A DNA stretch of 30,311 nt, from assembly GCA_002315285.1 (NCBI GenBank), contig DCGR01000022.1:1908-32218 (forward strand), written 5' to 3'. Under the pieces are notes generated by a model, which saw only the letters and a program-made list of their open reading frames with translations, did not search any database and had not been told where the DNA came from. Positions 7,303-14,998 of this stretch are shown here, one piece after another; the first letter of the stretch is position 1, and the number at the start of each line of letters is the position of its first letter. The position numbers and the translations under genes were made by a program. The stretch is from Bacteroides sp. UBA1773 (GTDB lineage Bacteria; Bacteroidota; Bacteroidia; Bacteroidales; Bacteroidaceae).

Positions 7303-8883
7303 TTATTTCAAGTTAAGCAAGGGTGCAGCCGTAGTGGCATTGGGCGCACGGATGCGCAGACAATGGGCAATGGTAGAAGCCATGCAGCCGATTTCCACGG
7401 GAGCATAGATTTTCTCCGCCTTCACATCCCAACCGAGGAAAACGAGCGGCACATGGGTATAATTGTCGCGCACAACATATTTCTCGTCGCTTTGCACACT
7501 CTCGATGGTCCAACCGGGATATATCTCAAGCCACAGGTCGCCGGAGCAAAATGGGTTGTACCTGTTTTTGATTTTAGCCAATTCCGGATTCCACGAGCCT
7601 AACTTCAATCGTTGCGAGGAATACACCTCCCTGACGCCACTGAACTGTACCAAGAAACCGGCGGACTTATCAAGCACTTCGAAAAAATCCAGATGTTTGT
7701 CTTCTATCGTCTTCTTCGACAGATAAATTTCTTGGTCGTAAATACCCTCTACGTATTTCCCTTCACCATAAATGGCTGCCAAGTAAAGATTCAGCAATGC
7801 CGAGCATCGTTTGATAGAAAACTCGCCTGTCGGGATTTTATATTTTTCCGGATCGGCCGATACGTGTTCTGTCAATCCGGTAGAAGTCAACACAACCAAC
7901 ACATTCGGCATGCCAAAACGCTTGTCTATCATCTCGAGCAACTCGCCCAAAGCATCGTCGAGCCTAACATAAGTGTCCTGAATTTCCAAAGGCAACGCCG
8001 AAGCCGTAGCATGTTCGTAATTGCCTGCATAATAGCCTATACTCAAATAGTCGGGTGTCAGATCGTTTCCGATAGGGTTTTCCGCAAGACATTGGTTGAC
8101 CAACTTGTTTACCTCGATGTTGACATACGGACTGGTTTTGAGTTTGCGATATTTGTTTCGGCGTTCGTTATCGAATACATACTTGAAGCCCACGGCAGAC
8201 CCATCAGCCGTGACATACTGATAACGGGTGATGGGCAGGAAAGGCTCCCATACGATGTTTCCGATGCGGAAATCCAACCCTTGCCGTTCGTTATACTGCG
8301 ACACCCACCGGGGAAACGTGCCATAATAAGTGCTACCCGACCATTTGCCTGTTTCATCATTGAGCCAAAAGGCTCCGTTTGAGGAGTGACCAGCCATCAG
8401 GATAGCCATTTCGCGCGTAGGTGCGATGGAATATGCAATGGCTTTCCCCTCAGAAGCAATCATGAGCTCATCAGAAACAGTCGAGACTTTCAGCCGCTCG
8501 GCCGACGAATTCTCTGAGGTTGCATACCCCATGAAACGCGAGTCGTCAACACAATCGATTATCCGGAGGGTAGCCCTGTCAAGCCATTGTCTGCCAATAA
8601 TGCCATGCAAGGCTGGATTGGCACCCGTGTGTATGGTAGCGGTAGCATTTGTCTGATCAATATTGGCATAGTCGAAAATGGCATTTTCATAAATCCTGCC
8701 ACTTTTCAGCAAACGCTTGAATCCTTTTTCGCCATAAAGCGGGCTGAAAGCATCCACATAGTCAAGTCGGAGTTGGTCAATTGTTATGCTGATGACCACC
8801 CTCGGCGTTGCCGGAGTATTTTGGGCCTCAAGGTAAGAAAAGGCAATGAGCGCCGCTAACGATGTGAGTATATGTCGGTTCAT
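7303..8883 (-). CDS. PafA-like alkaline phosphatase family protein, probable pseudoenzyme
   Basis: The 526-residue product has an N-terminal signal sequence (cleavage near residue 20) and the overall architecture of PafA-type alkaline phosphatases. The matching parts are TIDQLRLDY at 34-42 (D36 metal ligand kept), HTGANPALHGIIG at 85-97, EIQDTYVRLD at 300-309 and THVPLVFLGW at 476-485 (H477 kept). Several key positions differ from my memory of PafA. The nucleophile Thr aligns with Q77 (T78 is adjacent), the metal Asp aligns with N288 and its His partner is shifted or lost, the Asp-His pair is replaced by S334-T335, and the K-x-R phosphate clamp reads P155-T-R157. The fold is therefore kept while catalysis is probably lost. 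It follows the DUF4105 gene by 11 bp. Confidence 0.82.
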   Translation of the reverse strand: MNRHILTSLAALIAFSYLEAQNTPATPRVVISITIDQLRLDYVDAFSPLYGEKGFKRLLKSGRIYENAIFDYANIDQTNATATIHTGANPALHGIIGRQWLDRATLRIIDCVDDSRFMGYATSENSSAERLKVSTVSDELMIASEGKAIAYSIAPTREMAILMAGHSSNGAFWLNDETGKWSGSTYYGTFPRWVSQYNERQGLDFRIGNIVWEPFLPITRYQYVTADGSAVGFKYVFDNERRNKYRKLKTSPYVNIEVNKLVNQCLAENPIGNDLTPDYLSIGYYAGNYEHATASALPLEIQDTYVRLDDALGELLEMIDKRFGMPNVLVVLTSTGLTEHVSADPEKYKIPTGEFSIKRCSALLNLYLAAIYGEGKYVEGIYDQEIYLSKKTIEDKHLDFFEVLDKSAGFLVQFSGVREVYSSQRLKLGSWNPELAKIKNRYNPFCSGDLWLEIYPGWTIESVQSDEKYVVRDNYTHVPLVFLGWDVKAEKIYAPVEIGCMASTIAHCLRIRAPNATTAAPLLNLK

Positions 8884-8894
8884 GTCTTATAGTT

Positions 8895-10067
8895 TCATCG
8901 GTTTTTGGCTGGCAAGTATGCCATAAATAGATGCCCTGCCGACAAAGTCAGCAAACTTAATGCCAGCGGAGTGACAGCAGGATGGAAATATTGTCCGCTA
9001 AACGGCATGACAATCAAGAACGACACCAAGGCCATCACATTATAAAAATGGTAGTATGTCTTGCGTCGTTTGATGGTACAATACAGGATTCGAGGCAACA
9101 TCACCAACGGGACAGGGTTCAACATGCCAATCATCCAGTTGCTGCCCACAGTAGGATGAATACTAACGAAAAACAAGAAGGCTATGACCACACCGGCAGT
9201 CCCTTGTAATCCAAACAGCAATGCCTCCCACCACCAAAACAGTTTTCCTCGACGAATTTCCACCCCTGTCAAGACTAACGTTAGGACAAACAACATCCAG
9301 GCAACAAGCATGGGCGAAAGAGGGAATCCAGAGGGTTCGTCAACATCTTCACCTATTAATATAAGATTATCACTCTTCACAAATGGTTCTCCATTCTTCT
9401 TCTTTGCCTGATTTGCCGCATCATGAAAATACTGAGGTGCGAACATTTGTTGCCGCTGCGTAATGGGTCGATCGGCTTCTTCCCCCAGCATCATGTCTAT
9501 GCCAAACGAATACCATGGTGCCGAAGACATGTACTGATGGACAATACGGCGAAACGACAAGGTGTCGGTCATTTCGCCATATATCACACCACCCACCACA
9601 CACTCCTCAATGCGATCGCGGGCTCTGGTCGTACAGTTGTCGAAGAAATAATTGTATCGATAGGTCCTGTTTTCCGGTTGCAGGTTTTTGACAAGAATAT
9701 TCCATAAGGCAACTTTCTCATCATCCTCCAGATTCAGCCTTTGCTCATCCACAGTAGCGCCAAGATAAGTGTACAGCAAGCGGAATTGCTCATACTCCTC
9801 GCCCGCCAGGAAATAATCGGTCTCCCCCTTCACAAAATGATATAAAAAATAAGGAGCGCTGAAATCAAAAGTCCCGAAATTGAAAACCAGATCCTGCTTT
9901 TGTGTGACATTTTGGTAGCGAATGGCCGTATGGCCAAACATCCTATATATCTCAGAACTTGGATGACAGGTCAAAATGCTGAAATCCACACTGTCCTTCA
10001 AGACGCTGGCACGCAGAGACAACACAAAGGTCAGCAACAAAACAGAAAGGAATAACTTCTTTTTCAT
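8895..10067 (-). CDS. DUF4105 (Lnb N-terminal-like) periplasmic domain with C-terminal membrane helices
   Basis: ATG 10067 gives a 390-residue protein with a signal peptide (the frame to 10079 would need TTG). The N-terminal half has the DUF4105/Lnb_N features: TCHPSSEIYRMFGHTAIRY near residues 33-51 and NYFFDNCTTRARD near residues 140-152. The conserved His and Cys could form a papain-like active site, which is inference. The C-terminal half has about five hydrophobic helices, starting around residue 250. The protein is therefore probably an inner-membrane protein with a periplasmic domain. It is the first gene of the leftward block, has a -7 box 9 nt upstream, and precedes the PafA-like protein by 11 bp, suggesting a shared envelope function. 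Confidence 0.8.
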   Translation of the reverse strand: MKKKLFLSVLLLTFVLSLRASVLKDSVDFSILTCHPSSEIYRMFGHTAIRYQNVTQKQDLVFNFGTFDFSAPYFLYHFVKGETDYFLAGEEYEQFRLLYTYLGATVDEQRLNLEDDEKVALWNILVKNLQPENRTYRYNYFFDNCTTRARDRIEECVVGGVIYGEMTDTLSFRRIVHQYMSSAPWYSFGIDMMLGEEADRPITQRQQMFAPQYFHDAANQAKKKNGEPFVKSDNLILIGEDVDEPSGFPLSPMLVAWMLFVLTLVLTGVEIRRGKLFWWWEALLFGLQGTAGVVIAFLFFVSIHPTVGSNWMIGMLNPVPLVMLPRILYCTIKRRKTYYHFYNVMALVSFLIVMPFSGQYFHPAVTPLALSLLTLSAGHLFMAYLPAKNR

Positions 10068-10076
10068 AAATTGCTG

Positions 10077-10084
10077 CAAAAATA
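10077..10084 (-). promoter_or_regulatory. -7 box for the DUF4105 gene
   Basis: The minus strand reads TATTTTTG from 10084 to 10077, matching TAnnTTTG. It ends 9 nt before the ATG at 10067, so the leader would be very short. A TTTG on the minus strand at 10112-10109 is 24 bp away, longer than usual for a -33 element. Confidence 0.45.
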
Positions 10085-10123
10085 CACCAAAAAAAGTTTA
10101 AATCCTCACAAATTGGGGTTTTA

Positions 10124-10158
10124 TTTGTTGCACTTTAACAAAAAAAACCGTTACTTTG
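10124..10158 (+). promoter_or_regulatory. Promoter of the envelope operon
   Basis: A TTTGTTG -33 element at 10124-10130 is followed after exactly 20 bp by TTACTTTG at 10151-10158, a 7 of 8 match to the -7 consensus. The box ends 21 nt before ATG 10180. It is divergent from the DUF4105 promoter. Confidence 0.6.
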
Positions 10159-10179
10159 CACCCGTTTATTACTGAAAAT

Positions 10180-11463
10180 ATGCCGGCAAATAAAAAAAGG
10201 ATACTTCTTTCTTGCGTATTGATTTGTATCTCATCCATGTTGATGGCCCAAATCACTACCAATTCTCCATATTCAAGATATGGTTATGGCTTATTGTCCG
10301 ACCAAGCATTTGGAAACAGCATTGGCATGGGAGGCACTTCCATCGGTATGCGAAGCCGTTTCCATATCAACCCAGTAAATCCTGCGTCATATACAGCCGT
10401 TGACTCCATCACATTCATGTTTGACTTGGGCATGTCGTTTCAAAACACCAACTTTATAGAAGGGACGGTCAAGACCAACGCAAAGAATGCGAGATTCGAC
10501 TACATAGCCATGCAATTCCGTTTCTCACGAAAGTTGGCATTTTCGGCAGGCTACATTCCCTTCTCGAACGTGGGCTATGAAATGAGCAAAAAGACAGAAG
10601 TCACAACCGATGAATATGGAGACGAGACTTACTCTTTGGCTACTTATCAAGGTGATGGAGGCTTACAACAACTGTACGTAGGGTTGGCCTATAAAATCTT
10701 ACCCAACTTGTCAGTAGGTGCCAATGCCTCATTGCTCTATGGCGACATTTCACACACCATTACCACTCAATTCAGCAACACGAGTGCAACTATCAGTTCG
10801 CAGGGTGATGGAATTTCCGTATCCGACTTTAAGTTTGATATCGGAACCCAATATACACACCATTTGGCCGACCGACACGACCTTACCCTTGGCCTCATCT
10901 ATGGTTTTGGCAGCAATTTGGCCAATACCGAAGGCTATAATTTCACGCACACCATCAATTCCTCAGCCACATACATTTCCGAACAGATTGACACTGTCCG
11001 CAACGCATTCCAGTTGCCAGCCACCATAGGTGGAGGTTTGGCATACACCTACAACAACCAACTCACTGTAGGGCTTGATGTGAAATATCAGAAATGGAGT
11101 GCAGCAAAATATTTTGGTGAGGAAAACTACTTCAACAACCGCACACGCATCTCGTTGGGAGCCGAATACCAACCCGACATTTATGGACGCAAATTTTTCG
11201 GGCGTATCAAGTACAGACTGGGTGGACACTTTACCGACTCATATACCAAGACCGCCGAGGGTATCGGCATGAAAGAGTATGGCGCAAGTTTCGGCTTTGG
11301 CATCCCCATATTCCTCTACAATTCGCGTACATATCTGAACCTGTCGGGGGAATACGTTCATGTGCAACCCAAGATTAGCGGATTACTCGAAGAAAATTAT
11401 TTGAGACTTAACGTAGGAATCACCTTCAATGAACGATGGTTCATGAAGTGGAAAGTAGAATAA
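10180..11463 (+). CDS. Outer-membrane beta-barrel protein (OmpP1/FadL-like fold)
   Basis: The start is ATG 10180 (the frame to 10156 would begin at TTG inside the promoter box). The 427-residue product has a signal peptide ending at LMA-Q (residue 22-23), followed by TNSPYSRYGYGLLSD and a Gly-rich GMGGTSIGMR stretch. This N-terminus is typical of Bacteroidota barrel proteins related to FadL/OmpP1. The rest shows regular alternating amphipathic strands with aromatic girdles (many Tyr and Phe), and the protein ends in LNVGITFNERWFMKWKVE, a plausible last strand. The cargo is unknown. It is first in an operon with a TPR protein, lptC, a CNNM-type protein and ppiD, so a role in outer-membrane assembly or stress is plausible but inferred. 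Confidence 0.75.
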   Translation: MPANKKRILLSCVLICISSMLMAQITTNSPYSRYGYGLLSDQAFGNSIGMGGTSIGMRSRFHINPVNPASYTAVDSITFMFDLGMSFQNTNFIEGTVKTNAKNARFDYIAMQFRFSRKLAFSAGYIPFSNVGYEMSKKTEVTTDEYGDETYSLATYQGDGGLQQLYVGLAYKILPNLSVGANASLLYGDISHTITTQFSNTSATISSQGDGISVSDFKFDIGTQYTHHLADRHDLTLGLIYGFGSNLANTEGYNFTHTINSSATYISEQIDTVRNAFQLPATIGGGLAYTYNNQLTVGLDVKYQKWSAAKYFGEENYFNNRTRISLGAEYQPDIYGRKFFGRIKYRLGGHFTDSYTKTAEGIGMKEYGASFGFGIPIFLYNSRTYLNLSGEYVHVQPKISGLLEENYLRLNVGITFNERWFMKWKVE

Positions 11464-11495
11464 GGAAGTAAACTAACTGTTATATTAAATACACA

Positions 11496-12851
11496 ATGAA
11501 AATTAAAACAATTTTAATTTTGGCTACTCTGTCCATGAATGCCACGACCATGTTTGCTCAGAAAGGTGTTCAGGACGGTTCACGGTTTGGCCATGGTGAG
11601 GACAGTATCAACTGTTTGAAAAACATCAGTATTTACACTGAGTACGTAAAAACCAACAATTTTGGTGATGCCTACACTCCTTGGAGAAGCGTGTTCGACG
11701 ATGCTCCTATTGCCCAAATGGCAACTTACACTAATGGTGCCAAGATTCTTCGTGGACTTATGGCACAGGCAAAAGATGGTGCCACACAAAAGAAATACTT
11801 TGAAGAACTGATGGCCGTCCACGATCAGCGTGCCAAATATCTTGACCAACTGAACCAATATGTAAAACGCCCTTATAAGTTGAGCGATGTGTTGGCTGCT
11901 AAGGTCCAGGATTACTATTCCATGGGATGTCCAAGCAACAAGACTTGCTACGACATGCTCAAGGAAGTGCTTGACATGGACAAAGTGAATGCTGATTATT
12001 ACATCATGCACGAATTCATGGAATTGTCAGCACGTCTCATCAAGGAAAACGAATCGCATAAGGAGCAATTCATACAGGATTACATCCTCGTTTCCGGTTA
12101 TGCCAACGAGGCTTATAAGGCTTGTACCGTAGAGAAGGCAAAGGCAAACCTGAAGGTTGCAAAAGACAACATCGACGCTTATTTCATCAAGAGTGGTGTG
12201 GCTACTTGCGAAAACCTGCAGGCTATCTATGCACCCAAGGTTGCCGAGAACAAAACGAACATCGACTATCTGAAGCAAGTCATCACCGTGATGCAGTTGC
12301 TGGGGTGCACTGAAGAGGAAGCTTATTTCTCTGCATCCGAGTTTGCCCATGCCATCGAGCCAACACCTCAAACAGCCGTTGGTTGCGGTTACATGTTCTT
12401 CAAGAAGGGCGACATCAGCAAGTGTATGGAATATTTCGACCAAGCCATTTCGCTCGAGCAAAACGCTGAAGCCAAAGCCGACTACCTCTACAAGGCAGCC
12501 GTCATCCTGTTCAGCCAGAAAAGCTATGGAAAGGCAAAACAATATGCACAGAAGGCTTTCGATGCCAACGAAAAGAGCGCCAAGCCTCTGGTGCTGATTG
12601 CCAAAATGTATGCTGCAAGTCCCAACTGGAACGAAGAGGCCGCCCTCAACAAGTGTACTTATTTCGTAGTCATCGACAAATTGCAACGTGCAAAGAGCAT
12701 CGACCCAAGTGTTGCCGACGAATGCAACGAACTCATCGGAACCTACTCGCGCCACACTCCGAAGGATGAAGATTTGTTCTTCCTCGGCATCAAGAAGGGC
12801 GACAAGGTCAATGTTGGTGGTTGGATTGGTGAAACAACAACCGTACGCTAA
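11496..12851 (+). CDS. Secreted TPR-repeat protein
   Basis: This 451-residue protein has a signal peptide (residues 1-21, ending MFA-Q). The rest is almost entirely alpha-helical. Tetratricopeptide-like pairs are clearest at about residues 295-370 (GYMFFKKGDISKCMEYFDQAI, then ADYLYKAAVILFSQKSY). Several Cys residues occur in the middle part (for example in GCPSNKTCYDM), which could form disulfides in the periplasm. It starts 32 bp after the beta-barrel gene and ends 5 bp before lptC, so the three are surely co-transcribed. It probably acts as a periplasmic scaffold, and its partner is unknown. Confidence 0.78.
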   Translation: MKIKTILILATLSMNATTMFAQKGVQDGSRFGHGEDSINCLKNISIYTEYVKTNNFGDAYTPWRSVFDDAPIAQMATYTNGAKILRGLMAQAKDGATQKKYFEELMAVHDQRAKYLDQLNQYVKRPYKLSDVLAAKVQDYYSMGCPSNKTCYDMLKEVLDMDKVNADYYIMHEFMELSARLIKENESHKEQFIQDYILVSGYANEAYKACTVEKAKANLKVAKDNIDAYFIKSGVATCENLQAIYAPKVAENKTNIDYLKQVITVMQLLGCTEEEAYFSASEFAHAIEPTPQTAVGCGYMFFKKGDISKCMEYFDQAISLEQNAEAKADYLYKAAVILFSQKSYGKAKQYAQKAFDANEKSAKPLVLIAKMYAASPNWNEEAALNKCTYFVVIDKLQRAKSIDPSVADECNELIGTYSRHTPKDEDLFFLGIKKGDKVNVGGWIGETTTVR

Positions 12852-12856
12852 ACAAC

Positions 12857-13642
12857 GTGGATATTAACCGAATAAGCCATATCGGTATTCGCATAACAGT
12901 TGCCCTTTGGGTAACTGTTATGTTCGTTTTTACTCCTTCATGCAATAGTGGCAAAAAGCACAAGGCCGAGTCCATCCTCAACAAGGATTCTGTACCTACC
13001 ATGCGCACCTACGGAGTGACAACACTCATCTCTGATTCTGGAATCATCAGTTATAAGATCATAACCGAAGAATGGGACATTTACAACCGTCCCGATTTCT
13101 CACAATGGGCTTTCGAGAAAGGAGTCTATTTGGAGAAATTCGACACCCTCATGCATGTTACCGCCAGTATCAAGGCCGACACAGCCTACTATTACGACAA
13201 GAAGAAACTATGGGAACTTCGGAGCAATGTCCATATTCGCAACCTGGCTGGCGACAAGTTCAACACAAGCTTGATGTTTTGGGACGAAGATGCCAAGAGA
13301 ATCTATTCCGACAAGTACATCAGCATAGAGCAAGCTGATAGACAGATTGTGGGTTATGGTTTTGAGTCAGACCAATCGCTCACCAATTACACCATACGCC
13401 AATCGTCAGGAGTATTCCTAGTTGAGGACACGGCACCTGCCGATACTGTCAAGTCAGTTCCTGTCGATACTGTCAAGCCTGCTGCCGTTGACACATCCTC
13501 ATTCGCTACCAAATGGCGGAGAATGTTTGGAATCTCGCCATCCCAACTAACGACAAAGACTGATGCACCAAAATCCACAACAAGCCGCTCCAAGGCTCAT
13601 CCAGACACAACCTCCACTGTAGATAGCCTCGCAAGACCATGA
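12857..13642 (+). CDS. lptC: LPS export periplasmic protein LptC
   Basis: LptC anchors the periplasmic bridge that carries lipopolysaccharide from the LptBFG transporter to LptA. The 261-residue product has a signal with lipobox-like TPSC (Cys29), then the LptC core. Typical elements are SYKIITEEWDIYNRPDF near residues 60-78, the substrate-groove repeat with KADTAYYYDKKKLWELRSNV, and FWDEDAKRIYSDKYI. A Ser/Thr/Pro-rich tail from about residue 190 contains two copies of an 8-residue PxDTVKx unit and looks disordered. The start is GTG 12857: no upstream ATG is in frame and the next ATG would remove most of the signal. It starts 5 bp after the TPR gene and its stop overlaps the next gene as ATGA. 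Confidence 0.82.
   Translation: MDINRISHIGIRITVALWVTVMFVFTPSCNSGKKHKAESILNKDSVPTMRTYGVTTLISDSGIISYKIITEEWDIYNRPDFSQWAFEKGVYLEKFDTLMHVTASIKADTAYYYDKKKLWELRSNVHIRNLAGDKFNTSLMFWDEDAKRIYSDKYISIEQADRQIVGYGFESDQSLTNYTIRQSSGVFLVEDTAPADTVKSVPVDTVKPAAVDTSSFATKWRRMFGISPSQLTTKTDAPKSTTSRSKAHPDTTSTVDSLARP
13441..13477 (+). repeat. 24-bp period direct repeat in the lptC tail
   Basis: CGATACTGTCAAG occurs at 13441-13453 and again at 13465-13477. It encodes two copies of a DTVK unit in the low-complexity C-terminal tail of LptC. Copy number could vary between strains through slippage. Confidence 0.6.
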
Positions 13643-14901
13643 CCAATTTTTTCTCCCTACTGATTACTATCCTACTGTCGGCTTTTTTCTCAGGGATGGA
13701 AATTGCCTTTGTATCATCATCAAAGATGCGATTCGAGGTGAGCAACAAGACACCGAATCTCACCTCACGAATCATCACTTTATTTTATCAACATCCTGAC
13801 AATTTCATATCCACCATGCTGGTGGGCAACAACATTGTCCTGGTCATTTACGGCATACTGTTTGCCCACATACTCGAACAACCCATTTCCGCATTGGTGG
13901 AAAACGAATGGATTGTTGTACTCATACAAACCATCCTTTCCACCCTACTCATTCTCGTAACGGGCGAATTCCTTCCCAAAATACTATTCAAAATTGATTC
14001 GAATCTCTCACTTTCCATATTTGCCATACCGGCTTTCGTTTGCTATGTGGTCCTTTACCCTATCAGTCGTTTCACTTCATTGCTTTCTAGGCTATTCCTC
14101 CATCTCGTAGGAACCAAAGTGAATCCAGAAACAAGCAACAAAGCATTCACACGGGTTGACCTCGACGATTTCATTGAGTCCAGCATCACCAATGACAATG
14201 ACGAATTGGAAACAGAAGTGAAGATATTCCAAAACGTGCTCGATTTCTCCACAATCAAGATTCGCGACTGCATGATACCTCGCACCGAGATTGTGGCATG
14301 TGAATACAACACGTCCATCGACGAACTTAAGGTGTTGTTCGAAACGAGCGGAATCAGCAAAATCATAGTCTATAAAGATACCATCGACAATGTTGTGGGA
14401 TATATTCATTCCTCCGAAATGTTCCGCTGCGTAGATACCCCATGGACATCGGCCATCCGCGATTTGCCTTTTGTCCCCGAGACCATGAACGCGCCCAAAC
14501 TCATGAAACTGTTCATGCAACAGAAACGTTCGTTGGCCATAGTGGTCGATGAATTCGGTGGAACCTCGGGAATCGTAGCCTTAGAGGATCTGGTGGAAGA
14601 GATTTTCGGAGAGATTGAAGACGAACATGACATTAATTCCTCGAAAGACACAGCAATTGACTTGGGGAATGGAGAATACGACCTGAGTGGTCGTCTTGAA
14701 ATAACACAAATCAACGACATGTTCGGACTTGAATTACCAGAAAGCGAAGAGTACCAGACACTGGCCGGGCTCATTCTGCACTCCTACCAAAATTTTCCCA
14801 AACTGCACGATGTGGTTACAATTGGACGCTTTCAGTTCAAAATTACAGCCATCACGCAAACAAAAATAGGCCGTTTACGTCTAAAAGTACTCGATGATTG
14901 A
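13639..14901 (+). CDS. CNNM/CorC-type membrane protein with CBS pair (hemolysin/GldE-like)
   Basis: The 420-residue product has an N-terminal CNNM/DUF21 transmembrane domain (residues 1-190, about four hydrophobic segments, with the conserved GMEIAFVS near residue 20 and TGEFLPKILF near residue 115). A CBS pair follows (about 205-335, with RDCMIPRTEIVA and IVVDEFGGTSGIVALEDLVEEIFGEI), then a C-terminal CorC_HlyC domain. Family members are linked to magnesium or cobalt efflux. In Bacteroidota the gliding protein GldE belongs to the same family, but a gliding role is not implied by this sequence. It overlaps lptC by 4 bp (ATGA), so translation is probably coupled. Confidence 0.88.
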   Translation: MTNFFSLLITILLSAFFSGMEIAFVSSSKMRFEVSNKTPNLTSRIITLFYQHPDNFISTMLVGNNIVLVIYGILFAHILEQPISALVENEWIVVLIQTILSTLLILVTGEFLPKILFKIDSNLSLSIFAIPAFVCYVVLYPISRFTSLLSRLFLHLVGTKVNPETSNKAFTRVDLDDFIESSITNDNDELETEVKIFQNVLDFSTIKIRDCMIPRTEIVACEYNTSIDELKVLFETSGISKIIVYKDTIDNVVGYIHSSEMFRCVDTPWTSAIRDLPFVPETMNAPKLMKLFMQQKRSLAIVVDEFGGTSGIVALEDLVEEIFGEIEDEHDINSSKDTAIDLGNGEYDLSGRLEITQINDMFGLELPESEEYQTLAGLILHSYQNFPKLHDVVTIGRFQFKITAITQTKIGRLRLKVLDD

Positions 14902-14942
14902 ATTTTTTAACTTTTTCTGAGCTATCCCATCTTTTTTTTTCG

Positions 14943-14950
14943 TATCTTCG
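14943..14950 (+). promoter_or_regulatory. Possible internal promoter for ppiD
   Basis: TATCTTCG matches the -7 consensus at 7 of 8 positions and lies 48 nt upstream of the ppiD ATG, just after a run of nine T (14932-14940). No good -33 element is visible. It would allow extra ppiD expression independent of the operon promoter. Confidence 0.3.
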
Positions 14951-14998
14951 TGCGCTAAAAATAAAACATAAACAAACAACAACAATAAAACAAAAGAA

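Noticed and set aside
12027..12755. A 242-codon minus-strand frame opposite the TPR protein gene.
   Set aside because: It is antisense to a signal-peptide-bearing TPR gene in a tight operon and has no family features.
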